Positions 34,009 to 42,046 of a DNA stretch of 45,714 nt are shown piece after piece. Made by a program: the position numbers and the translations under genes. This stretch comes from RGIG2041 sp045578865 (GTDB lineage: Bacteria > Bacillota > Clostridia > UBA1381 > UMGS1253), in assembly GCA_045578865.1 (NCBI GenBank), contig JAZNLB010000019.1, positions 1 through 45,714 of the forward strand, in the 5' to 3' direction. How positions within the stretch are numbered: position 1 is the stretch's first letter; every line of letters begins with the position of its first letter. The notes below the pieces were generated by a model. That model did not search any database. It saw only the letters and a list, made by a program, of their open reading frames with translations, and was not told where the DNA came from.

Positions 34009-34857
34009 ATGGAAATCAACAAAATCAAAAGAGAAGATTTGGGAAAGGGCTCGAACATTAAGCTCAATGTCTGCGAAGCCGAAGTCGATATGTACTGGAA
34101 GGTCGCTATTGAGGTTTTAGAAACGATCGAAGAAAACAACAAAAAAGGCGAGCCTACAATCATGGTAGTTCCTTATGGACCTATAGGCCCTTACGCAAGA
34201 CTTGTATATCTTGTCAACAAGTACAGAGTAAGCCTTAAAAACTGCACATTTATTAACATGGATGAATATCTCACAGATGACAAAAAGTACATAGACAAAA
34301 GTGATCCCCTCTCGTTCAGAGGCGGTATGGAAAGAATATTCTACAGCCAGATTGACGATGAACTGAATGTATTGCCTGAAAACAGACATTTCCCTGATCC
34401 GGAAAATCCGGGCAAGGTTATGGAGCTTATAGAAAAACACGGCAAGCTTGACATGGTATTCGGCGGTATTGGTATTAACGGACATTATGCGTTCAATGAA
34501 CCGCCCTATGGCGATGAAGAATGCTCCAACGAAGAATTTTTAAACCGCCCGACAAGAGTTTTGGAAGTTTCGAGAGAAACGAGAACAATCAATTCATTTA
34601 TGAACTGCGGCGGTGATTTGGACGCTATTCCGAAGTACTGTATTACAGTTGGTATGAAAGAAATGTTTATGGCTAAAAAAGTGAGAATGTGCATGCCGCG
34701 CGACTGGAATGCAGGTGCACTCAGAAAGGTTTTGCATGGAGAAGTTACCGCAAAAGTTCCGTGTTCACTTTTCCAGAACCATCCGGATGCGATGCTTTAT
34801 GCCGCTGAGGTTGCTCTTCAATCTCCGATTCCTGAAATAAGGGTGTATAACAAATGA
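34009..34857 (+). CDS. NagB-like glucosamine-6-phosphate deaminase/isomerase family protein
   Basis: A 282-residue member of the NagB/RpiA fold. In NagB the enzyme turns glucosamine-6-phosphate into fructose-6-phosphate plus ammonia. Conserved here are INMDEY (general-base Asp) and GINGHYAFNEP (active-site His and Glu). Differences: the Asp just before GH is Asn, and the phosphate-binding TGGTP loop is replaced by YGPIGP. So the substrate or reaction may differ. The ATG at 34009 follows AGGAGG; an earlier in-frame start adds 17 poor residues. It overlaps the nagA start by four bases, which supports an amino-sugar role. Confidence 0.82.
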   Translation: MEINKIKREDLGKGSNIKLNVCEAEVDMYWKVAIEVLETIEENNKKGEPTIMVVPYGPIGPYARLVYLVNKYRVSLKNCTFINMDEYLTDDKKYIDKSDPLSFRGGMERIFYSQIDDELNVLPENRHFPDPENPGKVMELIEKHGKLDMVFGGIGINGHYAFNEPPYGDEECSNEEFLNRPTRVLEVSRETRTINSFMNCGGDLDAIPKYCITVGMKEMFMAKKVRMCMPRDWNAGALRKVLHGEVTAKVPCSLFQNHPDAMLYAAEVALQSPIPEIRVYNK

Positions 34858-36017
34858 GTTATTTGCTGATAAAAAACGGTAAGGTTATTACAGGTGAAAG
34901 AATTGTCAAAACAGACATTCTTATAAAAGATAACGAAATTATTGATACAGATTTTTCGGGAGAAATTCCAAACGGCTGTCAGATCATTGATGCTCAAAAC
35001 AAATATGTTTCGCCCGGTTTTATAGATCTTCATCTTCATGGCGGCGGCGGATATGACTTTATGGATTGTACCGTTGAGGCTTTTTGCGAAATATCTAAAA
35101 CGCATCTTCTGAACGGAACAACAACCCTTGTTCCCACAGCGGTATCCTCAACTTTTGACCAAATCCTAAATCTTGTTCGGACCTATAAAGAGGCAATTGA
35201 TTTGTGCCCGAACTTTTACGGAATTCATCTTGAAGGCCCGTACATTTCCAAAAATCAAAAAGGCGCGCACAAAGAGTATCTGCTTCACAGTCCCACTGTT
35301 GAAGAGACGGAGCTTCTTATAAGCGAGGGCAAGGGTGTAATCAAAAGAATTACGGCGGCACCTGAGCTGGATAATATGGAATATTTTGCGAAGAAGATGG
35401 TAGAAAACGGAGTTTCACTTGCCGTAGGACACAGCGATGCAACAAGCGATATTGCACTTGATGCGTTTAAACAAGGATTCTCACATGTTACCCATCTTTA
35501 CAGCGCCACACCGAGCGTAAGAAAAATAAATCAGGTTGTGAAAGCCGGTGTTGTTGAAGCTGCGTATCTCGACGACAATGTAAGTGTTGAGCTTATTGCA
35601 GATGGAAAACACGCGGCTGTGGACGCTTTGAAGCTTGCGATCAAAATCAAGGGTACAGACAAAGTTGCTCTTGTAACCGACGCACTTCGTCCTGCAGGAA
35701 CTGATGTTAAAGAAAGCTGGCTTGGTGAGAAAACGCCTGAAAACAGGGTAATTATCGAAGACGGAGTGGCAAAATTACCTGACCGTTCTTCCTTTGCGGG
35801 AAGCATAGCAACAACAGCAGGGCTTCTTGAAAGAGGTATCAACCACTATGGTCTTACCCTCGTGGATACAGTTAAAATGCTCACGCAAACACCTGCGAGA
35901 ATTTTAGGTATTCAAGATAAGGGCAGAATAGAAAAATCATACATAGCTGACATTGTTATCTTTGATGAGAATTATAAAATACACAATGTAATACTAAACG
36001 GAAATGTTGTAAAGTAA
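34854..36017 (+). CDS. nagA: N-acetylglucosamine-6-phosphate deacetylase family protein
   Basis: Removes acetate from N-acetylated amino-sugar phosphates. The 387-residue chain has the amidohydrolase set: FIDLHLHGGGG (metal His pair), GIHLEGPYI (metal Glu), AVGHSDA and VTHLYSA (further His) and ALVTDALRPAG (catalytic Asp). It is translationally coupled to the NagB-like gene through an ATGA overlap, as in ordinary GlcNAc pathways. The rest of the cluster is not a GlcNAc pathway, so a related acetamido sugar is also possible. Confidence 0.9.
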   Translation: MSYLLIKNGKVITGERIVKTDILIKDNEIIDTDFSGEIPNGCQIIDAQNKYVSPGFIDLHLHGGGGYDFMDCTVEAFCEISKTHLLNGTTTLVPTAVSSTFDQILNLVRTYKEAIDLCPNFYGIHLEGPYISKNQKGAHKEYLLHSPTVEETELLISEGKGVIKRITAAPELDNMEYFAKKMVENGVSLAVGHSDATSDIALDAFKQGFSHVTHLYSATPSVRKINQVVKAGVVEAAYLDDNVSVELIADGKHAAVDALKLAIKIKGTDKVALVTDALRPAGTDVKESWLGEKTPENRVIIEDGVAKLPDRSSFAGSIATTAGLLERGINHYGLTLVDTVKMLTQTPARILGIQDKGRIEKSYIADIVIFDENYKIHNVILNGNVVK

Positions 36018-36032
36018 GAAAGGAAGAATAAA

Positions 36033-37457
36033 ATGACGGATTTTTTATTTGATGTGATTGCAACTGAGCTTGAAGATGCAGTCGGCAAAGAAAACTGTTC
36101 CACAAAAACAATTGATAAGCTCACACACAGTGTAGACTTTTTCTGGCTTTCCAGAATGTGGGCTGACCGCGGTCTTCGTATGCCTGAGGGTGAATTCATT
36201 GTTGCACCAAAGGATGCAAAGGAGGTTTCCGCAGTTTTAAAAATTGCAAACTATTATAAGATTCCCGTAACAACATGGGGCGCAGGCGGCGGTAGTCAGG
36301 GTGGCGCACTTCCCGTATGTGGCGGTATAGTTCTCGATACCAAGAGAATGAATAAGATTCACGAAATCAATGAGCAGGCAATGTACATAGAATGCGGCAC
36401 AGGTTCTATCTATAAGCATGTTGAATGGGCAGCAAATGAAAAGGGTTATGCGACAATGCATTATCCTTCATCACTTACCTGCTCCACAGTAGGCGGGTTC
36501 CTTGCACATCGCGGTATTGGTGTATGTTCTACAAAATACGGTAAGATTGACGATATGGTACTTCAGATGGAAGTAGTTCTTCCTAATGGTGATATCATTG
36601 AAACTTCTCCGGCTCCCAAGCACGCTGCAGGCCCCGACCTTAACCAGATATTTATCGGTTCTGAGGGTACTCTCGGCGTTATGACAAAGGCACAGATGAG
36701 AATTTATGACCAGCCCGAATCCCGTCAGTTCCGAGGATTCCTTTTCCACAATATGGATGATGCATTCAAGGCAGGTAAAGAACTTCTCCAGAAATTCAAG
36801 CCTTCTGTTATGCGTCTTTACGATGAAGCTGAAACTGCTTCTCTCATCAAGAAGATTGTCGGTGTAGAGAAGAAAGGTGCATTCATGAATGTTGCCGTAG
36901 AGGGTGTTAAGGAAATCGCTGACCTTGAAATGAAGATTCTTCTTGAAACCTTTAATAAGTACGGGGCAGAAGATCTTGGAAGCGAATACGGTGAAAAGTG
37001 GTGGAAGGAAAAGATTACATTCTTCTATCCGGGCCACATGATGGATCTTCCGCAGTGCTTCGGTACAATGGATACAATAGCTCCTTATGGTAAGATTGAT
37101 AAAATCTACTGGGCAATGAAGGAAGCGATCGAAACAAACTTCCCCTTTGCAAAATTTATTGCACACTTCTCTCATTGGTATGAGTGGGGCTGCATGATTT
37201 ATGACAGATTTATCGTAGACGGTGAATATGTTCCTCAGGACCCGCACGAAGCATTCAGACTTCATCAGGAAATCTGGAACTGCGGTGTAAGAACAGCCCT
37301 CGCTAACGGCGGTGTTGTAAATGACCATCACGGCGTAGGTATTAAGCTCGGCAGACTTATGAAGGAACAGTACGGACCCGCAATGCAGGTATTTGAAGGT
37401 ATAAAGAAACAACTTGACCCGAACGGTATTATGAATCCGTTCAAGCTTGGATTATAA
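36033..37457 (+). CDS. FAD-linked oxidase (VAO family, AGPS/GlcD/lactate dehydrogenase-like)
   Basis: A 474-residue flavoprotein. The N-terminal FAD domain (about 40-240) has FIVAPKDAKEVSAVLKIA, GAGGGSQGGALP (pyrophosphate loop), SLTCSTVGGFLAHRGIG and GSEGTLGVMTKA; the C-terminal cap has IAHFSHWYEWGC, VVNDHHGVG and LDPNGIMNP. The HHGVG type is closest to alkyl-DHAP synthase and D-2-hydroxyacid dehydrogenases. These oxidise a hydroxy acid or alcohol and pass electrons on, here probably to the Fe-S protein 15 bases downstream and the ETF at the end of the cluster. The substrate is unknown, likely a sugar acid or sugar phosphate. Confidence 0.88.
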   Translation: MTDFLFDVIATELEDAVGKENCSTKTIDKLTHSVDFFWLSRMWADRGLRMPEGEFIVAPKDAKEVSAVLKIANYYKIPVTTWGAGGGSQGGALPVCGGIVLDTKRMNKIHEINEQAMYIECGTGSIYKHVEWAANEKGYATMHYPSSLTCSTVGGFLAHRGIGVCSTKYGKIDDMVLQMEVVLPNGDIIETSPAPKHAAGPDLNQIFIGSEGTLGVMTKAQMRIYDQPESRQFRGFLFHNMDDAFKAGKELLQKFKPSVMRLYDEAETASLIKKIVGVEKKGAFMNVAVEGVKEIADLEMKILLETFNKYGAEDLGSEYGEKWWKEKITFFYPGHMMDLPQCFGTMDTIAPYGKIDKIYWAMKEAIETNFPFAKFIAHFSHWYEWGCMIYDRFIVDGEYVPQDPHEAFRLHQEIWNCGVRTALANGGVVNDHHGVGIKLGRLMKEQYGPAMQVFEGIKKQLDPNGIMNPFKLGL

Positions 37458-37472
37458 GGGGAGGTAAGTATA

Positions 37473-38543
37473 ATGCAATTTACACAGAAATCAAAAGAAC
37501 ATATAGACAACTGTCGTTTCTGCTGGATGTGCCACCATGTGTGCCCCATTGGTAATGCAACAGGTCAGGAAAGAAATACAGCAAGAGCGAGAGCTTTGGG
37601 ACTTTCCCTGGTAGCTCGTGATGCTATCGAGTATTCTGAAGATATTATAAGCAATGTATATGAATGTTCACTTTGCGGCGGCTGTATGACAGACTGTGTT
37701 ACAGGCTGGGATCCGGTGATGTTTACAAAAGAAGCAAGACTTGGTGCTGCTCTTGATGGCAAACTTCCGGAATACATCTTGGCTATGGTAAACAACCTGC
37801 AGGAAAAAGGCAACATCTACGGAGCAGATAAGAACGAAAACATCCCCGAAATTAAAGGTGGAGATATTCTTTTCTTCCTCGGCGAAGATGTAAGAGCGAA
37901 AGGCTGCGCTAAAAATGCTGTTGAACTTCTTAAAAAAGCCGGTGTAGATTTCACCCTTTTGAAAGATGAGCCTAATAGCGGATATTCCTTAGACTTTTTG
38001 CTCGGTGCTGCTGCAGAAACAAAGGCAGTTATGGAAAACTGTGCGAAGGTTCTTTCCAACTACAAAACTGTTGTATGCTATGACCCTGCAGATGCAAAGG
38101 TTATGAAGCGTGAATACAAAGAGTGGGGAATTGAGCTTAAGGCAGAAGTTGTAACATTTACAGAGTTTGTTGCGTCTTTGATTAAAGATGGCAAGCTCAA
38201 GGTTAAAAATTCCGGCGCAGAGTTCACACCGCAGGATAGCCCGCTTCTTGCAAGAGATTTGGAAGAAACGGAGCCTGTAAGAGAAATTCTCTCCGCTTGC
38301 GGTACGGTTAAAGAAATGCTTCTTAACCGTGCATATACAATGCTTGCAGGACATCTCATTATGAACGAGTATATGCCTGAAGTTATCGAAAAGGTTGCCG
38401 AAAACAGATGGATTAATGCTAAAAATGTTGACGCAAAAACCGTTGTAACAACAGCACCGGCAGAATACATAATGCTTTCCAAAACAAAGCCAGAGAATAT
38501 CGAGCTTGTTACACTTGAGGAGGCTGTTCTTAAATGCTTATAA
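37473..38543 (+). CDS. Two-cluster 4Fe-4S protein, GlcF-like with decayed CCG domains
   Basis: A 356-residue electron carrier. Two ferredoxin-type sites are clear: CRFCWMCHHVC (Cys14, 17, 20, 24) and CSLCGGCMTDC (near residue 65), each Cys-x2-Cys-x2-Cys-x3-Cys, though the usual Pro follows only the first. In GlcF/LutA/HdrB-like proteins two CCG domains follow; here the matching places read DEPNSGYS, VCYDPADA and TTAPAEY, without the paired cysteines. It therefore seems reduced to a wire between the FAD oxidase and a partner. It starts 15 bases after the oxidase stop and overlaps the aldolase gene by ten bases. Confidence 0.85.
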   Translation: MQFTQKSKEHIDNCRFCWMCHHVCPIGNATGQERNTARARALGLSLVARDAIEYSEDIISNVYECSLCGGCMTDCVTGWDPVMFTKEARLGAALDGKLPEYILAMVNNLQEKGNIYGADKNENIPEIKGGDILFFLGEDVRAKGCAKNAVELLKKAGVDFTLLKDEPNSGYSLDFLLGAAAETKAVMENCAKVLSNYKTVVCYDPADAKVMKREYKEWGIELKAEVVTFTEFVASLIKDGKLKVKNSGAEFTPQDSPLLARDLEETEPVREILSACGTVKEMLLNRAYTMLAGHLIMNEYMPEVIEKVAENRWINAKNVDAKTVVTTAPAEYIMLSKTKPENIELVTLEEAVLKCL

Positions 38544-39373
38544 ATCTCAAGGAAATAATAGCATTGGCTGAAAAAGGCAACTTTGCCATTCCTGCTTTTA
38601 ATGTCTATAACATGGAAAGCGTTATGGGTGTCATAAAGGCTGCGGAAGAAATGAAGGCTCCCGTTATTATGCAGGTTTATCCGCGATTAATGAAAGAGGA
38701 AACCGGATATTTCCTTTCCCCGGTGATTAAAGCAGCGGCTGAAGGCGCTTTAGTGCCTGTATGTTTCCATCTTGACCACGGTCCATCGGAACTTGAAACA
38801 ACCCGTTCATTGCGTTATGGTGCAACAGGTATTATGCTTGACGGGTCAACTCTTCCTTTTGAAGAAAATATTGCTCTTACAAAGAGAGTGGCTGAAACTT
38901 GCGCCTATTTGAATGTGCAGGTAGAGGGAGAACTCGGACATGTTGGTACAACATCGGATAACGATATGGATGAGTTCACAACGCCGGAAGATGCAAAGAA
39001 ATTTGTTGAGGAAACGGGTGTTGTTTGTCTTGCAGTTGCTGTTGGTACAGCGCATGGCAGATACAAAAAGCCTCCAAAGATTGATATAGAAAGAATTAAA
39101 GCGATTCGTGAAGCGACAAATAATACGGCATTGGTTCTGCATGGCGGAAGCGGTGTTCCGGACGAGGAAATCAAAAAAGCAGTAAAAGCAGGTATCAGAA
39201 AAATGAATTTTGCTACAGATATTTGCTATGCCTTTCTTGATACTTGTCATGAAGAGCTCCAAAAGCCTGACAGAGCAATTGCGATTGATACTTTCATGAA
39301 AAAGCCTATTGAAGCTGTTAAGGATTTCTGTATTACAAGAATTAAGTTAGTCGGAGCAGAGAATAAAGCATAA
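38534..39373 (+). CDS. Class II (zinc) ketose-bisphosphate aldolase family
   Basis: A 279-residue aldolase of the Fba/GatY/IolJ group, splitting a phosphorylated sugar to DHAP and an aldehyde. FAIPAFNVYNMES starts the barrel, HLDHGPS carries the catalytic Asp and a zinc His, VEGELGHVG has the metal-side Glu/Gly, VGTAHGRY another zinc His, and LHGGSGVP plus MNFATD the phosphate site. Beside a PfkB kinase and an IolB homologue it resembles IolJ, which cleaves 6-phospho-5-dehydro-2-deoxygluconate, but specificity cannot be read from sequence. A stable hairpin follows. Confidence 0.9.
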   Translation: MLINLKEIIALAEKGNFAIPAFNVYNMESVMGVIKAAEEMKAPVIMQVYPRLMKEETGYFLSPVIKAAAEGALVPVCFHLDHGPSELETTRSLRYGATGIMLDGSTLPFEENIALTKRVAETCAYLNVQVEGELGHVGTTSDNDMDEFTTPEDAKKFVEETGVVCLAVAVGTAHGRYKKPPKIDIERIKAIREATNNTALVLHGGSGVPDEEIKKAVKAGIRKMNFATDICYAFLDTCHEELQKPDRAIAIDTFMKKPIEAVKDFCITRIKLVGAENKA

Positions 39374-39380
39374 AAACGAT

Positions 39381-39416
39381 CAAGGATGAGTAAGTAACTG
39401 CGCTTACTCATCTTTG
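39381..39416 (+). other. Intra-operon hairpin between aldolase and kinase genes
   Basis: CAAGGATGAGTAAG (39381-39394) pairs with CTTACTCATCTTTG (39403-39416), one G-U, eight-base loop. No T-run follows, so it fits mRNA processing or protection better than termination. Confidence 0.55.
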
Positions 39417-39439
39417 AATATAAAGCAACAGGTGATAAT

Positions 39440-40357
39440 ATGAAAAAAAATAAAATTGTTGGAATTGGCGCGAATGTATTTGATACGCTTTATACAGTAG
39501 ACAAATATCCGACAGAAGATACAAAAATGCGTGCAAATGCAGTTAAAACAAGTGGTGGCGGTCCATGTGCAACAGGCTTGGTTGCCGCTTCAAAACTTGG
39601 TGAAAGCTGTGCTTTTATCGGAAATTTAAGTGACGATAACGGCGCAAAATTTCTTAAAGAAGATTTTGAAAAATATGGTGTGGATACCGAGTACATCAAA
39701 ATAAAACCGGGCTACGATACTTTTTGCTCCTGCATTTGGCTTGCAAAGGAAACGGCTTCAAGAACCTGTGTGTTTTTCAGAGGAACTGTTCCCCCTACGC
39801 AAATTGATGCAGCCATGGAAAAAGCAATAGCGGATGCAGAAGTTTTAATGGTTGACGGAAACGATATGGAAGCTGCCATAGAAGGTGCAAAAATCGCTAA
39901 AAGTAATGGAACGAAAGTACTTTACGATGCGGGTGGTCTTTATGAGGGCGTAGAAAATCTGCTTCCTTATGCAGATATTCTTATTCCATCAGAAGAATTT
40001 TCTCTTGGGCATACCGGCGCTGCTACTGCACAAGAGGCAGCCAAAATTCTTTATAAAAAATATGCACCCGAGGTAGTTGTAATTACACAGGGAAAAGATG
40101 GCGGCATTATTTTTGATGGCGAAAAGGCAGAAAAATATCCTGCTTTTTTGGTTGACGCTGTTGATTCAAATGGTTCGGGCGATGTATTTCATGGTGCGTT
40201 TGCCTTTGCGGTAACTCAAAATATGTCCTATAAAGAAGCCTGTGTATTTTCAAGTGCAGTGTCAGCACTTAAATGCACAAAGGTTGGTGCAAGAGAAGGC
40301 GTACCAACTTACGATGAAACAATAAAATTTTTAAAGGAGCGTGGCGTAAATGTATAA
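39440..40357 (+). CDS. PfkB family sugar kinase
   Basis: A 305-residue ribokinase-fold kinase. TSGGGPCATGLVAASKLG is the first PfkB signature and VDAVDSNGSGDVFHGAFAFA the second, with the catalytic Asp, though the usual GAGD is GSGD. The C-terminal ALKCTKVGAREGVP resembles keto-sugar kinases such as sulfofructose kinase YihV and 5-dehydro-2-deoxygluconokinase IolC. Lying between an IolJ-like aldolase and IolB, phosphorylation of a keto sugar acid is the likeliest role. The start overlaps nothing upstream; the end overlaps iolB by eight bases. Confidence 0.9.
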   Translation: MKKNKIVGIGANVFDTLYTVDKYPTEDTKMRANAVKTSGGGPCATGLVAASKLGESCAFIGNLSDDNGAKFLKEDFEKYGVDTEYIKIKPGYDTFCSCIWLAKETASRTCVFFRGTVPPTQIDAAMEKAIADAEVLMVDGNDMEAAIEGAKIAKSNGTKVLYDAGGLYEGVENLLPYADILIPSEEFSLGHTGAATAQEAAKILYKKYAPEVVVITQGKDGGIIFDGEKAEKYPAFLVDAVDSNGSGDVFHGAFAFAVTQNMSYKEACVFSSAVSALKCTKVGAREGVPTYDETIKFLKERGVNV

Positions 40358-41135
40358 AAGAAGCTGGAGCAAAAAATTTGGGAAGTCTGAAATTTTTACG
40401 AAGGAAGATAGCTACTGCCAGAATGTCGAAATAGATATGATTAAGCTTGCCGACGGACAGACCAAAACATATTCGGAAATCGACAAGGAGTATGGCGTGC
40501 TTATTTTGGGCGGTAAGTGTACCGTTGCAGGCAAGGATTTTTGCTATGAAAACATCGGTGAGAGAGAAACTGTTTTTGACGGTAATGCAACTTGCGTATA
40601 TGTTCCGCGAAACACGCAGTTCACCATAACCGGTGTTGGTGAGGTTTCCATAGCGGTTAGCAAGTGTCCGTCCAATAAAGACCATAAACCTGTGCTTATA
40701 AAGCCTGAGGATGTTATTGCCAAGGATTTAGGCAAACCGGGTTGGCAAAGACATGCAATGTTTGTTTTGGATGAAAGAGTAGAGGCAGACCAGATATATA
40801 TCGGTGAGTGCTGGATAGAGGGTGGACAATGGTCAAGTTATCCTCCGCACAAGCATGATGATGCGAATATGCCAACAGAAGCAAACACAGAGGAAATCTA
40901 CTACTACGAATTTGATAAGCCTCAGGGCTTTGGTATTCAAAAGGTTTATACAATGGAAGGTGACATTGACGAAACTTATACAGTTAAGTCAGGTGATTTT
41001 GTTGAAATTCCGAGAGGATATCACCCGTTCCACAGTGCGCCGGGTTACAAAAACTATATGTTGTGGATCATGGCAGGACCGGTAAGAGGTTTTTATATGA
41101 CTACGGATGAGGATCACGCATGGCTGAACAAATAA
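40350..41135 (+). CDS. iolB: 5-deoxy-glucuronate isomerase family (IolB)
   Basis: A 261-residue bicupin. In inositol breakdown IolB converts 5-deoxy-glucuronate to 5-dehydro-2-deoxy-gluconate. The C-terminal cupin shows PPHKHDDANMP (metal-binding His), EEIYYYEFDKPQGFGIQKVY, SGDFVEIPRGYHPFHSAPGY and LWIMAG, closely following IolB. Its ends overlap the kinase (8 bases) and the mutarotase (16 bases). IolG, IolE and IolD, which make its normal substrate, are absent here, so it may act on another uronate-like sugar. Confidence 0.88.
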   Translation: MYKRSWSKKFGKSEIFTKEDSYCQNVEIDMIKLADGQTKTYSEIDKEYGVLILGGKCTVAGKDFCYENIGERETVFDGNATCVYVPRNTQFTITGVGEVSIAVSKCPSNKDHKPVLIKPEDVIAKDLGKPGWQRHAMFVLDERVEADQIYIGECWIEGGQWSSYPPHKHDDANMPTEANTEEIYYYEFDKPQGFGIQKVYTMEGDIDETYTVKSGDFVEIPRGYHPFHSAPGYKNYMLWIMAGPVRGFYMTTDEDHAWLNK

Positions 41136-41974
41136 TTTTATCAAATGATATAATACGAGCTGAGTTTTCAACCAAAGGGGCAGAACTTATAAGTGTAAAA
41201 AAAGATGGGAAAGAAAAAATCTGGATTGGAGATCCTGCGGTTTGGGGCTTTCACACACCTTTTCTTTTTCCCATCTGCGGTGCACTTAAAGACGATAAGT
41301 ACATATATGAAGGCGCCGAATATACCATGCAAAAACATGGATATATTCGTTTTATGGAATTTGATGTTGAGCGTCATAACGATAACGAGGTTGTATTCCT
41401 CCATCGTTCAAGCGATGAAACAATAAAGCAATATCCATTTCATTATGAACTTAGAGTTATCTATACATTGAAAGAGACTGCATTAAAGGTTTCATACTGT
41501 GTAAAAAATCTGGATGATAAATGTATGTATTATTCCATCGGCTCGCATGAGGGATATTATTGTCCTGAGGGGATTGAAGAATACAGCATTCTGTTTGAGC
41601 AAAACGAGAATTTTGACAGTAATGTTTTAAATGGAAGATTGCTCGATTATAAAACAATCAATTTCGGTGAAAACACCTGTGAACTTCCGCTCAAATATGA
41701 ATATTTTGAGCTGGATACACTTGTGTTTCTCCAGCTCAAATCCAGAAAGCTTTCGTTAAAAAACAGGAGAACGAATGACGAAGTCAAAATAGAATTTGAT
41801 GGTCATGATGTCCTTTTGCTTTGGACGAAGCCGGATGCTAAGTATATTTGTATAGAACCGTGGTGCGGATGTCTGGATTTTGTAGATTCCGACTATGATT
41901 TTATAAATAAAAAAGGCATAATTCAGCTCTCGGGCAAAGAGGAAAAGACAACAACACATACGATTATTTTTTAA
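41120..41974 (+). CDS. Aldose 1-epimerase family protein (LacX-like)
   Basis: A 284-residue galactose-mutarotase fold protein that would interconvert alpha and beta forms of a sugar. HTPFLFPICGAL, MQKHGYIRFMEF (first catalytic His), SIGSHEGYYCP (second His region) and CIEPWCG (catalytic Glu) are visible. It is nearer the LacX group than classic GalM. It begins inside the end of iolB, after GAGGA, so it is coupled to that gene. A small GGGCG/CGCCC hairpin (41977-41999) follows before the FGGY kinase. Confidence 0.88.
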   Translation: MAEQIILSNDIIRAEFSTKGAELISVKKDGKEKIWIGDPAVWGFHTPFLFPICGALKDDKYIYEGAEYTMQKHGYIRFMEFDVERHNDNEVVFLHRSSDETIKQYPFHYELRVIYTLKETALKVSYCVKNLDDKCMYYSIGSHEGYYCPEGIEEYSILFEQNENFDSNVLNGRLLDYKTINFGENTCELPLKYEYFELDTLVFLQLKSRKLSLKNRRTNDEVKIEFDGHDVLLLWTKPDAKYICIEPWCGCLDFVDSDYDFINKKGIIQLSGKEEKTTTHTIIF

Positions 41975-42046
41975 TTGAAGGGCGAAAAATCCGCCCTCAG
42001 CTCAGAGTGTTTGTCTGGAAAAATTAAATATTAAAAGGATGTTATT

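Noticed and set aside
41977..41999. Terminator between the mutarotase and the FGGY kinase
   Set aside because: The stem is only five pairs (GGGCG/CGCCC) and lacks a T-run, so it is unlikely to end transcription.
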